Source: Planctomycetes bacterium syqfu (lineage in GTDB: Bacteria > Planctomycetota > Phycisphaerae > Phycisphaerales > Phycisphaeraceae). Taken from it: a stretch of 64,000 bases of DNA. Location: NCBI GenBank assembly GCA_020974905.1, contig CP087563.1:5332001-5396000 (forward strand), in the 5' to 3' direction. Positions 17,402-27,337 of this stretch are shown piece by piece (within the stretch, counting starts at the first letter, position 1; every line of letters begins with the position of its first letter). Made by a program: the position numbers and the translations under genes. The notes below the pieces were generated by a model that was given only the letters and a program-made list of their open reading frames with translations, was not told the DNA's origin and ran no database searches.

Positions 17402-18258
17402 CGATAGTCTTCCTGCGTGTAACGTTTGCGGTAGATTCTGGGTGTGCAACCTTTGATACGTGCAAAAATGCGATTGAAATTTGAGAGAGTGCCAAAGCCG
17501 TTACGGTAGCAGATATCGGTGATGGGTTCGTCACTTTCAATGAGTTGCCGGCAAACATGGCCGATGCGCAACTGGTGCATGTAGTTGACGAAACTCTGCC
17601 CCGTCATCTGTCGGAAGTACCGTGCAAAGGCTGTTGGGTTCATAGAGACCACCTCAGAGGCATCTGGCAAACCAATGGGCTGATCGTAATTCTGATGAAT
17701 GAACGCATAGAGTTTTTCCATGCGGTTGCGATCCTGTGGCCGAGTGACCTGGGCAAACGTCGGGGAAGCCAGCTCACGGACTTTGCGACAGCCAGCCAGT
17801 CGATCAAGCACATTGAGAAAAGCCGTCAACCGTTGCATCGGTGGCAGGTATTCCATGGCCTGCATTTGCTTGCCGGTTTCAATGGCAGTCGGACCTGAGA
17901 AAACAAGGCCACATCCGCAACGTTTAAGAAGTCTTGATACCCGGCGCATCTCCGGCAGAGATTCAAAAGCCTGACCTGTGAATTGCGGGAGAAACTGAAT
18001 CACCACCGACTCCACCGACCTCTTCATTGGCAGGCTATGCCAGGTGTGTGGCAGGTTAGAGCCCAGAAGCACCAGATCGTTTTCCGCAAACGGTTCAACA
18101 TGATCACCCACATACCGATTGCCTTTGCCGGTTGCAATCCATGTCAGTTCAAGTTCGCGATGGATATGCCAGACAAACGGGAAGGTTTTCTGCTGAAACT
18201 TGCGGTAAACAAAGCCATGATTGTCATCCGTCTGCAGGGCTTCAACTTTCGGTAACAT
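17383..18258 (-). CDS. AraC-family transcriptional regulator, cassette 2
   Basis: About 291 residues. The N-terminal cupin-like domain includes 'FPFVWHIHRELELTWIATGK' and 'LVLLGSNLPHTWHS', typical of sugar-sensing AraC proteins. The C-terminal double HTH spans about 190-290. The ATG at 18258 has GGGAG 7-8 bases upstream; a start at 18285 would add nine residues with no ribosome site. It is divergent from the PhyH-UroD-UroD operon and is its likely regulator. Confidence 0.92.
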   Translation of the reverse strand: MLPKVEALQTDDNHGFVYRKFQQKTFPFVWHIHRELELTWIATGKGNRYVGDHVEPFAENDLVLLGSNLPHTWHSLPMKRSVESVVIQFLPQFTGQAFESLPEMRRVSRLLKRCGCGLVFSGPTAIETGKQMQAMEYLPPMQRLTAFLNVLDRLAGCRKVRELASPTFAQVTRPQDRNRMEKLYAFIHQNYDQPIGLPDASEVVSMNPTAFARYFRQMTGQSFVNYMHQLRIGHVCRQLIESDEPITDICYRNGFGTLSNFNRIFARIKGCTPRIYRKRYTQEDYRQTRLP

Positions 18259-18421
18259 CGTGTAACTCCCAAGCGTGATAAACAATCATTGCATTATTTT
18301 TGAAAATATCAACAAATGCGCATCAATTGTATCAATATCAGCGCCGATTCCAGTAGCAGTTTGCATCTCAGACAGATATTGTTTTGCTCAACACCTCATT
18401 TAACCTCACAGGAGTCCCGCC

Positions 18422-19261
18422 ATGACCACGAACTTGACACAACAGGCATCACTATTGGATCAATCCTATGACTTGACCGATGAGCATATCAAGCAGTTTC
18501 GCGATGATGGTTTTATCAAACTCAAGTCGTTTTATGACGCTCAGACGTTGGATCACTATGCGCCAATTCTCACCGACCTGACGTTGTCGCATAACCCCAA
18601 CAAGGATGTGTCACTGGATCAGCGTAACACGTATGGCAAAGCTTTTATTCAGGTAGGCAATCTATGGGAGATGGATAAAGAGGCCAGGGCGTTTGCCTTT
18701 TCCAGGCGTGCTGCCCAGGTGGCTGCGAAACTGCTGGGTGTCCGTGGCGTTCGCATGTGGCATGACCAGGCGTTGTACAAGGAGCCTTCCGGCGGATTCA
18801 CACCCTGGCATGCCGACGAACAGTATTGGCCGTTTGACTCCGCCAAGTGTTTGACGGTTTGGATCCCACTGCAGGAGACACCCATTGAGATGGGGCCATT
18901 GAGTTTTGCTGCCAGTTCGCATTTGAAGCGCATTGGTCGTGAACTGGCGATCAGTGATGAATCTGAAAAGCGCATTGGTGAAGCCGTCAAGCAGGAGGGG
19001 CTCCGCGAAGTTTATGAACCTTACGATCTTGGGGAAGTGTCCTTCCATTATGGCTGGACGTTGCACCGAGCTGGCCCGAACACCACGGACATGCCACGCA
19101 AAGTTTTTACCGTTATTTACATGGACATGGATATGAAGCTGGCACCCAAGACACCGACACACCGTAATGATTGGGCGTCCTGGACACCTTCCACGCATGT
19201 GGGGCAGGTCCTTGATGACCCGAAGAATCCGATCCTTTATCAAGATGGACAATACGAATGA
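18422..19261 (+). CDS. phytanoyl-CoA dioxygenase (PhyH) family protein, cassette 2
   Basis: 279 residues of the Fe(II)/2-oxoglutarate PhyH family. The facial triad is visible: His130 and Asp132 in 'PWHADEQYW' and distal His215 in 'TLHRAGPN'. Arg226 in 'MPRKVF' probably binds the 2-oxoglutarate carboxylate. Such enzymes hydroxylate an unactivated C-H bond, and hydroxylation of an N- or O-methyl group releases formaldehyde. AGGAG precedes the ATG by 8 bases. Its stop overlaps the start of the next gene (ATGA), so the two are translationally coupled. The substrate cannot be read from the sequence. Confidence 0.92.
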   Translation: MTTNLTQQASLLDQSYDLTDEHIKQFRDDGFIKLKSFYDAQTLDHYAPILTDLTLSHNPNKDVSLDQRNTYGKAFIQVGNLWEMDKEARAFAFSRRAAQVAAKLLGVRGVRMWHDQALYKEPSGGFTPWHADEQYWPFDSAKCLTVWIPLQETPIEMGPLSFAASSHLKRIGRELAISDESEKRIGEAVKQEGLREVYEPYDLGEVSFHYGWTLHRAGPNTTDMPRKVFTVIYMDMDMKLAPKTPTHRNDWASWTPSTHVGQVLDDPKNPILYQDGQYE

Positions 19262-20295
19262 TGACACCACGCACGGTTGTGAAAATGGCACTTGAAGGCG
19301 AAAAACCGCCATACGTCCCTTGGTCTTTTTCCTTTACCAAGGAGCCAGCAGACATACTCAAGGAACACTACGGTGTCGATGAGCTTGATGATGTGTTGGG
19401 CAATCATGTACTGCCGCTGGGCAGTTCGATTGGTTTCTTTGAAGACATGGGCAACAACCGCGTGCGTGATGTGTTTGGCGTTGTCTGGGATCGAACCCAT
19501 GACAAAGACATCGGGATGGTCGAAGGGCAGGTATTGTCTGAGCCCACGCTCAAGGGGTTTGATTTACCTGACCCGCAGGACGATCGCTTTTTTGAGGATA
19601 TTGAAAGTCGGATTGAAAAGTCACCGGATCGATTTCGCCTGTATTCCATTGGGTTTTCACTCTTTGAACGCGCGTGGACTTTGCGTGGCATGGAGGACCT
19701 GATGTATGACATGATCGAGAATCCCAACTTTGTTCATGATCTGCTTGATGCCATTTGTGATTACAACATCGTGCAGGTCAACCGTGCGTTGACGTATGAC
19801 ATTGACGGAATTTACTTCGGCGATGACTGGGGGCAGCAGCACGGTTTGATCATGGGGCCGGACATGTGGCATGAGTTTATTTACCCGCGCATCAAGCGCA
19901 TGTATGCCACCACGCGATCCGCAGACAAGTATCAGTTCATTCATTCCTGTGGCGATGTCGACGATCTGTTTGATGACCTGATGGACATCGGCTTGAATTG
20001 TTTTAATCCATTCCAACCCGAGGTCATGGACATCTATGCTTTGCATCAGCAGTATGCTGGACGATTGAGTTTCTGGGGAGGCTTGTCGATGCAGAATATC
20101 CTTCCCTTCGGGACCGTGGATGATGTCCGTGCTGAGAGTGCACGTTTACTTGAGATGGGACGTAAAGGCAGCTACATTTTTTCGCCATCACACGCCGTCG
20201 AAGGCGACACACCCTTGGAGAACATGCTCGCATTCATTGACATGGCGCAGCAACAGGAAGGTTACAAACAACTGACAGGAGTATCGGCACGATGA
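19258..20295 (+). CDS. UroD-fold methyltransferase-like protein with HxCG loop, cassette 2 (first)
   Basis: 345 residues. The MtaA/MtbA-type zinc loop is present as '[10 protein letters not shown]' (His-x-Cys), but the usual distal cysteine position reads '[15 protein letters not shown]', with histidine in its place. The upstream barrel motif '[20 protein letters not shown]' is well conserved. The likely role is methyl transfer between a substrate and a corrinoid protein, by analogy with MtaA/CmuA. ATGA overlaps at both ends link it to the dioxygenase before it and a second UroD-fold gene after it. Confidence 0.88.
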   Translation: MMTPRTVVKMALEGEKPPYVPWSFSFTKEPADILKEHYGVDELDDVLGNHVLPLGSSIGFFEDMGNNRVRDVFGVVWDRTHDKDIGMVEGQVLSEPTLKGFDLPDPQDDRFFEDIESRIEKSPDRFRLYSIGFSLFERAWTLRGMEDLMYDMIENPNFVHDLLDAICDYNIVQVNRALTYDIDGIYFGDDWGQQHGLIMGPDMWHEFIYPRIKRMYATTRSADKYQFIHSCGDVDDLFDDLMDIGLNCFNPFQPEVMDIYALHQQYAGRLSFWGGLSMQNILPFGTVDDVRAESARLLEMGRKGSYIFSPSHAVEGDTPLENMLAFIDMAQQQEGYKQLTGVSAR

Positions 20296-21296
20296 ACGGA
20301 TACGATCGCTACCATGCCATGCTCCACGGTGAAGCTGTGGATTACCTGCCACGCATCCCGATTCTGATGCAGTATGCAGCGGAGTATATCGGTTCAAACT
20401 ACGCAGCCTTTGCATCGGACTATCGCGTGTTGGTTCAGTCCAATGTGACGTGTGCGAGGGACTTTGGCATTGACCAGTTCAACACCATGTCCGATCCATA
20501 CCGTGAGACGCAGGGGTTTGGTGGCGTGATCACGTATCTGGAAAATTCACCGCCACGCTGCACACATCCGCTGGCTGATGATCCGGATATCTCACGTTTG
20601 GACAAACCCGATCCGTTGTCTTCGACGCGCATGTTTGATCGCGTGCAAGCGATTAGACATTATCGTCAAGGACACGGAGAAACGCACTCGGTCATGGGTT
20701 GGGTGGAAGGTCCTGCTGCGGAAGCTGCAGATTTGCGTGATGTCTCCAACTTCATGATGGATTTACTGGACGATGAAGACTATGTCTGTGCGTTGATGGA
20801 TCGATGTGTTGCTGTCGCCATTGACTTTGCCCAGGCGCAGGTTGATGAAGGTGCAGACACCATTGGTATCGGTGATGCCGTGGCCAGCCAGGTTTCACCG
20901 GACATTTATCATCGTCTGATTCAACCCCGTGAGAAAGTACTGGTTGAAGCGATTCAAAACATGGGGGCGGTTGCGCGATTGCATATCTGTGGCAATATCA
21001 CGCATCTGCTCCCGGGCCTTGCTGATTTGCATGTGGATATTCTTGATGTCGATCACATGGTCGATATGGCCAAGGTTCGTCAAGCCGTGGGTAGAAAGGT
21101 CTGTCTTGCTGGCAATCTCGATCCGGTCAACGATGTGATGCGCAGCAACCCCGATCAGATCCATCAGCAGTTTACTGAGATTTACCATCAGGTCGGCAAT
21201 CCCTTCATGGTCAATGCCGGCTGCGAAATACCATCAGGTACACCGGTTGAAAATCTCAAAGCAATCTGCAAGCCCATTGCCTATGTTGGATCATGA
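20292..21296 (+). CDS. UroD-fold methyltransferase-like protein with complete HxC...C set, cassette 2 (second)
   Basis: 334 residues. It carries '[14 protein letters not shown]' (His-x-Cys) and a distal cysteine in '[14 protein letters not shown]'. These together match the zinc ligand set known for MtaA/MtbA methylcobamide:thiol methyltransferases, so this is the best candidate in the array for a classical corrinoid-linked methyltransferase. The thiol acceptor is unknown. It overlaps the previous stop by 4 bases and ends overlapping the convergent AraC gene by 6 bases. It is the only cassette with two tandem UroD-fold genes. Confidence 0.9.
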   Translation: MNGYDRYHAMLHGEAVDYLPRIPILMQYAAEYIGSNYAAFASDYRVLVQSNVTCARDFGIDQFNTMSDPYRETQGFGGVITYLENSPPRCTHPLADDPDISRLDKPDPLSSTRMFDRVQAIRHYRQGHGETHSVMGWVEGPAAEAADLRDVSNFMMDLLDDEDYVCALMDRCVAVAIDFAQAQVDEGADTIGIGDAVASQVSPDIYHRLIQPREKVLVEAIQNMGAVARLHICGNITHLLPGLADLHVDILDVDHMVDMAKVRQAVGRKVCLAGNLDPVNDVMRSNPDQIHQQFTEIYHQVGNPFMVNAGCEIPSGTPVENLKAICKPIAYVGS

Positions 21297-22124
21297 ACGC
21301 CGGATGGCAGAGGGCGTCTGCCCGGTGACATGCTTGAATTGCCGACTGAAGAAATAGACATCGTTGTACCCAAGCACATCCGCAATGCGTGTGATCGACC
21401 AATCCGTTTCCAGTAACAGGTCTTTGGCGCGACCAATGCGCGCTTCCATGAGATGGCGTTGTGGTGAGACCCCCATGACCTGCTTGAACACGCGCGAAAA
21501 ATGGGCGGGCGAGTAGCCAGCAAGATCAGCCAACGCTTCAATGCTCGACACATCCTGTGGGGATGCTGTCATGTCTGCTGCCATTTGGGTGATCACACTG
21601 CGATGCATGTGATCCGTCGGTGACAGATTGGTGCTGGGTGTGTTTGCCTGATAATGCACTTCCATGAGTAATGCCTGCATCATCGTCCGGGCTGTGTTTG
21701 CAGCTTGAAGCGCCGTGTCGCCAGTGGTTGATTCGCTTGCCTGGCGCAGTCGGGCGATGGTGCGCATGGTGCTGGTGACAGCGGGTATGTCAGGCATGTA
21801 CACGATCTCCGGCGGCAGGTCGCCGTCTCGTGGACGTTTTAAAGTTCGCTTATCCATCAAATCAAAATGTTGCGCGCTGACGCCAAGTCGGTTGGTGATA
21901 TCCTGCTGTGCATCATAAATCCCGCCGGGGCGCATCCAGACACAAATGCCCGGATGTAACTGGATCTGGCGGTCACGTAGATGCATGATGCCCTGGCCGG
22001 CCCAGATAAACCAGAGATCGTAATCGTCGAGATTCTCGGAAAAAGCACGTGGCAAGTCCCAGCCGACTTCGCATCGGACATGGTTGGAGCGATCCAGCGT
22101 CAGACTCAGTTGATCCCAGTCCAT
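21291..22124 (-). CDS. AraC-family transcriptional regulator, cassette 3
   Basis: 277 residues. The N-terminal cupin-like domain (about 30-90, 'GQGIMHLRDRQIQLHPGICVWMRPG') is followed by a C-terminal double HTH (about 175-275, ending 'YNDVYFFSRQFKHVTGQTPS'). It is divergent from the PhyH gene at 22235. It overlaps the 3' end of the preceding cassette. Confidence 0.92.
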   Translation of the reverse strand: MDWDQLSLTLDRSNHVRCEVGWDLPRAFSENLDDYDLWFIWAGQGIMHLRDRQIQLHPGICVWMRPGGIYDAQQDITNRLGVSAQHFDLMDKRTLKRPRDGDLPPEIVYMPDIPAVTSTMRTIARLRQASESTTGDTALQAANTARTMMQALLMEVHYQANTPSTNLSPTDHMHRSVITQMAADMTASPQDVSSIEALADLAGYSPAHFSRVFKQVMGVSPQRHLMEARIGRAKDLLLETDWSITRIADVLGYNDVYFFSRQFKHVTGQTPSAIRRS

Positions 22125-22234
22125 GCTGATATGATATCAAATCAGTGCAAAATACCGAAAATTAAATGCATGGATTGTTGATCTTTTCAGGCAATAATGT
22201 TTACAACCTCAAGAATCAATGCAAAGGGAAAAAC
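22125..22234. promoter_or_regulatory. divergent control region of cassette 3
   Basis: A perfect 13-bp dyad, TGATAT-G-ATATCA, lies at 22127-22139, three bases from the AraC start. Such a position would suit autorepression. The rest is AT-rich promoter-like sequence; I cannot place the boxes with certainty. Confidence 0.4.
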
Positions 22235-23077
22235 ATGCCTGCCATTCAAATGGATCACAATCAAGCACAGGACTACGATGCATCGCTTTACCGTGCTGAT
22301 TCTGTCGCAACCCCTGCCTGCCAATGGGAAGAACTGTCCGTTGAGTTGTTTGAACGGACGGGCTATCTTGCCCTGGCCAATGCGTTATCCTCCCAGCAGG
22401 TTCACGATGCTCGGGAGGGATTATCAGCCCTGATTCGTGGGCAAGTGCCTGATTATGATCAGGTTCAGTTTGAAGGATTGACGTCTACGGAGATTGATGT
22501 TTTAACGCCGGATCAGCGTGAGTTACATGTCCGTCGGTTGATTGCTTTCTGCAAATTTGAAAAACGGTTGGATGCGATCATGCGCGATCCCAAGCTCCTT
22601 GCCATGGTCACGAAGTTGCTTGGTGATCGTGAGCCGATTTGTTTTCAGGAGATGGCATTGCTCAAGCCACCCAAGGGTCGCGAGAAGCCCTGGCATCAGG
22701 ACAATGCGTATTTTAATCTGGATAGCAGTGAGCCGGTGGTGGGGGTGTGGATCGCGCTGGATGATGCAACCCTGGAAAACGGTTGTATGCATGTACAGCC
22801 CGGTTCGCATCACCACGGTCCACATATTCACTTTAAGCGTCGGGATTGGCAGATATGTGATACCGACATCCTGGGCAATGCGATTACGGCTGTTCCCCTG
22901 GATGCTGGGGGGCTGATGTTTTTCAACGGGCTACTCTACCACGGCACACCGCATAATCCGACCAGGCAACGTCGACGCGCTTTACAGTTTCATTACTGTC
23001 CCAAGGATGCCAAATGGACCAACGAAGAAGCACGCCTTGCCTTGTTTGGTTCTGAAGGCAAAGACGTGAGCTGTTAG
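22235..23077 (+). CDS. phytanoyl-CoA dioxygenase (PhyH) family protein, cassette 3
   Basis: 280 residues. The iron ligands are His154 and Asp156 ('PWHQDNAYF') and distal His236 ('LLYHGTPHN'); an arginine in 'RQRRRAL' is the likely 2-oxoglutarate anchor. The conserved 'ENGCMHVQPGSHHHG' turn is typical of the family. The ATG at 22235 is preceded by AAAGGGA; the frame is open back to 22166, but the extra 23 residues are not family-like. It is followed after 72 bases by a UroD-fold gene. Confidence 0.92.
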   Translation: MPAIQMDHNQAQDYDASLYRADSVATPACQWEELSVELFERTGYLALANALSSQQVHDAREGLSALIRGQVPDYDQVQFEGLTSTEIDVLTPDQRELHVRRLIAFCKFEKRLDAIMRDPKLLAMVTKLLGDREPICFQEMALLKPPKGREKPWHQDNAYFNLDSSEPVVGVWIALDDATLENGCMHVQPGSHHHGPHIHFKRRDWQICDTDILGNAITAVPLDAGGLMFFNGLLYHGTPHNPTRQRRRALQFHYCPKDAKWTNEEARLALFGSEGKDVSC

Positions 23078-23148
23078 TTCAATGTCAATCCACCTCAATC
23101 AATCAAAGACTCGATCAACCCGCCCTATTCTGGAAGTGATATTCGTTT

Positions 23149-24270
23149 ATGCGTTGGACACGAGAAGAATACCTGGCTCTGATGACGGAGGGGACATTTG
23201 AACGTCCCATGTTCACCGAGTTGTTCGGTCCATTGGTCGGACTTGAAGAGCAATGGCGCCAACAAGGTGCTTCGGAAGATGAGATCGCGCTGGCAGCATT
23301 TGAGTGGGACTATGTGCCCACCGTCCGTTGTGGTGCCAACTGTGGACCGCGTTGCACACCTTCAACCATTTTGCAAGAAACACCAACCCATCGCATCGAG
23401 CGTGACTATCTTGGGCGGACATTGATGCTTGACAAGCGCACTGCCACCATTGCCTTGCCGCAGAATTTCCCGGTCAAAACGATGGACGACTGGCTCAAGC
23501 TCAAGCCCCTTTTTGAGTACGGCGAGGATCGAATCAATTGGGAGCAACTTGAAGAGGCCCGGAAACTGCAAAAGGACGGAACGTTGATTCTTGCAGGCAT
23601 TCCCGGTGCCTATGACATCGTGCGTGAATTGATGGGCGAAGAGTTGGCATGCATGGCTTACTACGATCAGCCGGAGTTGATGCGCGACATCATCGACACC
23701 TTGCATGCCACATCCAGGCGTGTTCTGGAACAAGTCAGCGAGCACATCACCATCGACCAGTTAAGTGTCCACGAAGATTTTGCGGGTCGCAGCGGACCTT
23801 TGGTTGGACCGTCACAATTACGCGAATACTTCAAGCCCTATTTTTCCGACATCTGGCAGATGCTTTCATCCCGTGGAACTCGTATTTTTTCCATGGATAC
23901 GGATGGCAATATCAATCCCATCATCGACACCCTTCTGGATTGTGGCCTGACGGAGATCATTCCCATGGAACCTGCTGCAGGAATGGATGTCGTGGAGTTG
24001 TACAAAAAGTATGGTTCGCGTCTGGCGTTTCGCGGTGGGATTGACAAACATGCCTTGCGCCAGGACAAGGCTGCCATTCGCAAGGAACTCGAATATAAAC
24101 TCCAACCCTTGATGCGTGATTCGGGCTATCACGTTCTGGCTTTGGATCATCGCATTCCCGATGGCGTGACGATTGAGAATTACCGCTACTATGTTGATCT
24201 TGGTCGTGAGATGCTGGGGTTGCCCCCACGCTCGGGTAAGGTCGAACCGTTTCACCGAATGGCTTTCTGA
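23149..24270 (+). CDS. UroD-fold protein lacking the zinc cysteine, cassette 3
   Basis: 373 residues. The strand-loop that carries His-x-Cys in corrinoid methyltransferases reads 'FSMDTDGNINPI', and the distal position reads 'LALDHRIPDGVTIEN', with no cysteine in either. A 'CGANCGPRC' cluster near residue 65 is unusual and could bind a metal, but this is speculation. The barrel core 'DFAGRSGPLVGPSQLREYF' is well conserved. The same xxDG variant occurs in other cassettes here and may define a subfamily with different chemistry. Its 3' end overlaps the convergent AraC gene by 19 bases. Confidence 0.87.
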   Translation: MRWTREEYLALMTEGTFERPMFTELFGPLVGLEEQWRQQGASEDEIALAAFEWDYVPTVRCGANCGPRCTPSTILQETPTHRIERDYLGRTLMLDKRTATIALPQNFPVKTMDDWLKLKPLFEYGEDRINWEQLEEARKLQKDGTLILAGIPGAYDIVRELMGEELACMAYYDQPELMRDIIDTLHATSRRVLEQVSEHITIDQLSVHEDFAGRSGPLVGPSQLREYFKPYFSDIWQMLSSRGTRIFSMDTDGNINPIIDTLLDCGLTEIIPMEPAAGMDVVELYKKYGSRLAFRGGIDKHALRQDKAAIRKELEYKLQPLMRDSGYHVLALDHRIPDGVTIENYRYYVDLGREMLGLPPRSGKVEPFHRMAF

Positions 24271-25091
24271 TTTGACTGTTTCCAATGTCTTTCGCGTAAT
24301 TGTCTGGGGGAGATGTTGTGAATTTGCTTGACCCATCGTGAGAAGTGAAACGGTGTTGCAAAGCCGACACGCTGGGCAATCTGCGTGATGGGTAAGCCGG
24401 TGTGCAGGAGCAGTTCGACGCCACGGTGCGTACGGTATTGCCAAAGGTATCGGCTGGGGGTGATGTGCAGGTGTTCCTTGAAGAGTCGGATCAGGTGGTT
24501 GTTACTGACATTGGCTGCTTCAGCAATATCTTCAAGCAAAATTGGCTGACTGTGGAATTGCGCGATGTAGACTCTTGCCAACTCGATGGCAGAGGGGTGG
24601 GGGTGATGCGCTTGGGTTTGATGGATCGCATCAAGCCACGCGTAAAACAAACTCTGGCCAAGGTGCACGCATAACGGTGATGTCGACTGATGCGAATTGG
24701 CGCGTGCCTGCAATCCCCATTCAATCAACGACTCCATCAACGGTGTCATCGGCACCGCGAACGGCAAATCACACATGGCCTTTTCAAAGTCCGGGATGCT
24801 GGGCTCAAAATGCATCGTGCACCAGTTGTGTCGCGTCTGGTGACGACGGGCAAACCGAAAATGCTCATCGTGTCCCGGTCGCAGCAAACACATCCAACCC
24901 GCTTTGAGTTCATGTCGCTTTTGATCCACCTGAATCGTCGCGCGCCCCGACTCAATGCCCACCAACTGCAAGCCGTCCTGAACACGTGGCCCCAGTGTCG
25001 AACCGGGCTCATAAACCACACGCCCGAACATGGCCTCCGTCGGAGTTTGCGGGATGGTGATACTAGATATGTTTTTGGGTTTTATATCCAT
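24252..25091 (-). CDS. AraC-family transcriptional regulator, cassette 4
   Basis: About 279 residues. The N-terminal sensor domain ('IQVDQKRHELKAGWMCLLRP') is followed by a C-terminal double HTH (about 175-275, including 'EAANVSNNHLIRLFKEHLHI'). The ATG at 25091 leaves about 90 bases of control region before the divergent PhyH gene; a start at 25148 would extend nearly into it. No start has a strong ribosome site. Confidence 0.9.
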   Translation of the reverse strand: MDIKPKNISSITIPQTPTEAMFGRVVYEPGSTLGPRVQDGLQLVGIESGRATIQVDQKRHELKAGWMCLLRPGHDEHFRFARRHQTRHNWCTMHFEPSIPDFEKAMCDLPFAVPMTPLMESLIEWGLQARANSHQSTSPLCVHLGQSLFYAWLDAIHQTQAHHPHPSAIELARVYIAQFHSQPILLEDIAEAANVSNNHLIRLFKEHLHITPSRYLWQYRTHRGVELLLHTGLPITQIAQRVGFATPFHFSRWVKQIHNISPRQLRERHWKQSNQKAIR

Positions 25092-25124
25092 GGTATTGAT
25101 GATTCTGTGATGTATTCTAGTTGC

Positions 25125-25139
25125 ACACGATAAACGTGT
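25125..25139. promoter_or_regulatory. candidate operator dyad between cassette 4 genes
   Basis: A perfect dyad, ACACG-ATAAA-CGTGT, lies in the gap between the divergent AraC and PhyH genes. Its role as the AraC site is inferred from position. Confidence 0.4.
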
Positions 25140-25183
25140 ACACCTCATGTTCCAGTTGATTGTTCAAAGAGAAGGATGCCCTC

Positions 25184-26092
25184 ATGACCGCCACACAGAC
25201 TTTTTCAGCCCTGACGTCGCAGCAGGTTCGCGATTACCACGAAAACGGATTCATGGTTTTGGAACATGCGTTGACTGCGGATGAGATCGTGCAATTGCAA
25301 TCCGAAGCCGTTGCGATCTGCCGCGGTGATCGAGGAACCTTGCAAGGCGCGCTGGGGGACCATACGCATGAAGATGACGATCAGGTGATGCAGCAATATC
25401 TGTGCATTCATTTCCCGCACAAGATTTCGCCCGTCGCGCTCAATGCCATCAAGCATCCGAACATCGTCGGCCCGTTGTCACAGGTGATCAGCCCGGACGT
25501 CAAGTGCATGCAGTCGATGCTCTTCATCAAGGCTTCGGGTAAACCGGGGCAGGCCTGGCATCAGGATGAGTATTACATTCCCACGCGCGATCGCTCACTG
25601 ACCGGTGCGTGGATTGCCATGGACGATGCGACCGTGGAGAACGGCTGCTTATGGGTCATCCCCGGATCACACAGGCATGGCATACTCTGGCCGCAACACG
25701 ATCATGATGACCGCCGCTTTGACTGTGCCGGTGAAGCCGGTGGGTATCCGTACACCGATGACGATGCGATTGCCGTTGAAGTTAAGGCAGGCAGTGTCGT
25801 GGTGTTTAACGGTTATTTGCTACATCGGTCATTACCCAACCGCGCTAAGGCAGGATACCGCCGTGCGCTGGTGAACCATTACATGTCCGCCCAATCACTC
25901 CTGCCCTGGCATCCGCCCAAAGAAGGTCAAAGCGTCAGCACGCATGACTTCCGCGACATCGTGATGGTGGCAGGGACAGACCCATACGCTTACAAAGGCA
26001 TTGACGATATCACGCACCCGCATGTCCGGCCGGATGGCAAAGGCGGATGCCGCGATTTTTCCCAGGATAAACAGGGGATCAAGGACAACTGA
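25184..26092 (+). CDS. phytanoyl-CoA dioxygenase (PhyH) family protein, cassette 4
   Basis: 302 residues. The triad is His126 and Asp128 ('AWHQDEYYIP') and His214 ('YLLHRSLPN'); Arg226 or Arg227 in 'GYRRALV' would bind the cosubstrate. Also conserved is 'VENGCLWVIPGSHRHG'. The ATG at 25184 has AAGGA 8 bases upstream and is preferred over a TTG at 25160. It is followed by an intergenic repeat and a UroD-fold gene 147 bases on, a wider gap than in the other cassettes. Confidence 0.93.
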   Translation: MTATQTFSALTSQQVRDYHENGFMVLEHALTADEIVQLQSEAVAICRGDRGTLQGALGDHTHEDDDQVMQQYLCIHFPHKISPVALNAIKHPNIVGPLSQVISPDVKCMQSMLFIKASGKPGQAWHQDEYYIPTRDRSLTGAWIAMDDATVENGCLWVIPGSHRHGILWPQHDHDDRRFDCAGEAGGYPYTDDDAIAVEVKAGSVVVFNGYLLHRSLPNRAKAGYRRALVNHYMSAQSLLPWHPPKEGQSVSTHDFRDIVMVAGTDPYAYKGIDDITHPHVRPDGKGGCRDFSQDKQGIKDN

Positions 26093-26128
26093 TTCGATTG
26101 CATTGGGTTGACGGTGACTGTTGAAAAA

Positions 26129-26180
26129 GAAAACCAGTCAAGATGACATGGCAATATAGCCCGGTCATCCTGGCCGGGAT
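26129..26180 (+). repeat. REP-like double-hairpin element, copy 1
   Basis: Two adjacent hairpins: CCAGTCA-AGA-TGACATGG (imperfect) and CCCGGTCA-TCC-TGGCCGGG (one mismatch), separated by 'CAATATAG'-like sequence. It is clearly related to the element at 53577-53629. It lies between the PhyH and UroD genes of cassette 4, where it could attenuate or stabilise the transcript. Confidence 0.7.
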
Positions 26181-26239
26181 TTGAGCCTGCAATCAATCAT
26201 GAGTCAATGATTCCCGCTTTGAAACTGACAGGAACCAAC

Positions 26240-27337
26240 ATGTCCACCACAGCCACACTCACTTCCCAGCAGCGCGTCAACCGCGCGATGAATCATCAGG
26301 ATCACGACCGCGTCCCTCGTTTTGATACCTATTGGCCCGAGACCATTGAGCGTTGGCAGGACGAAGGTTTATCAAAAAATTACGGACATGACGCTGCCTT
26401 GCAACTCTTGGCAAGTGACCTGTCACATTTAGCGCACACACGTCCCTTACCATTTACCGGTCGACACGATATCCTCGCTGAGGATGAAAAAACACAAACT
26501 TACATCGACGAATGGGGAGCCACGGTCCGCTATTGGAAAGGCAAATCCGGTACGCCTGAGCATCTGGATTTTGAATGTCAGTCGCGTGAAATATGGTTTG
26601 AAAAATACAAACCTGCCTGCCAGACGACGATGCAACAGATGGATGTCCAACAGGTTAAAGCCAAGTATCAATTGAGCAAGGAACAAAATAAATGGACTTT
26701 TATCAGTGGTCTTGAAAGTTTTGAGATGTTACGCAAGCTCTTGGGAGATGTCGGTTCCTTGATGGCATTAGTTGAAGATCCCGAATGGATTGTTGATATC
26801 AGTAACACTTACACCGACACCATGATTCGTGGTTTGGAACAGTACATGTCACTTGGGCTTGAACCCGATGGTCTTTGGATCTATGGGGATATGGCCTACA
26901 ACCATGCGACCATGTGCAGTCCTGCGATGTATAAGGAGTTGATCTGGCCCGATCACAAACGTATTGCCGACTGGGCGCATCAACACGACATGAAATTCAT
27001 CTTCCATACCGATGGTGATGTTAACGGCGTGTTGGACCTCTATCAGGAAGCCGGTTTTGATTGCCTACAACCCCTCGAAGCCAAAGCCAATATGGACATC
27101 CGAAAAATCGGCCCGACGCATGGCAAGGCAATGACATGGATGGGCAACATCGATGCCATGGTTTTGTGCACCAATGACAAGCAGCAGGTCGAAGCTGAAG
27201 TCCGCAGCAAGCTCGAAGCAGGCATGGCCAACCACGGTTACATCTATCACTCCGATCACTCCGTGCCCCCCGGCGTGAGTCTGGAGACGTACCAGTTCGT
27301 CATCGAATTGCTTGACCGGTTTGGCAATTATCAATGA
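26240..27337 (+). CDS. UroD-fold protein with HTDG loop, cassette 4
   Basis: 365 residues. The loop reads 'KFIFHTDGDVNGV', keeping the histidine but with aspartate instead of cysteine. The distal segment is 'IYHSDHSVPPGVSLET', again without cysteine. The core 'WIYGDMAYNHATMCSPAMYKE' is typical. The ATG at 26240 follows ACAGGA by 6 bases; an in-frame ATG at 26207 lacks a site. Its 3' end overlaps the next UroD-fold gene, on the opposite strand, by 38 bases, the longest convergent overlap in the array. Confidence 0.87.
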   Translation: MSTTATLTSQQRVNRAMNHQDHDRVPRFDTYWPETIERWQDEGLSKNYGHDAALQLLASDLSHLAHTRPLPFTGRHDILAEDEKTQTYIDEWGATVRYWKGKSGTPEHLDFECQSREIWFEKYKPACQTTMQQMDVQQVKAKYQLSKEQNKWTFISGLESFEMLRKLLGDVGSLMALVEDPEWIVDISNTYTDTMIRGLEQYMSLGLEPDGLWIYGDMAYNHATMCSPAMYKELIWPDHKRIADWAHQHDMKFIFHTDGDVNGVLDLYQEAGFDCLQPLEAKANMDIRKIGPTHGKAMTWMGNIDAMVLCTNDKQQVEAEVRSKLEAGMANHGYIYHSDHSVPPGVSLETYQFVIELLDRFGNYQ

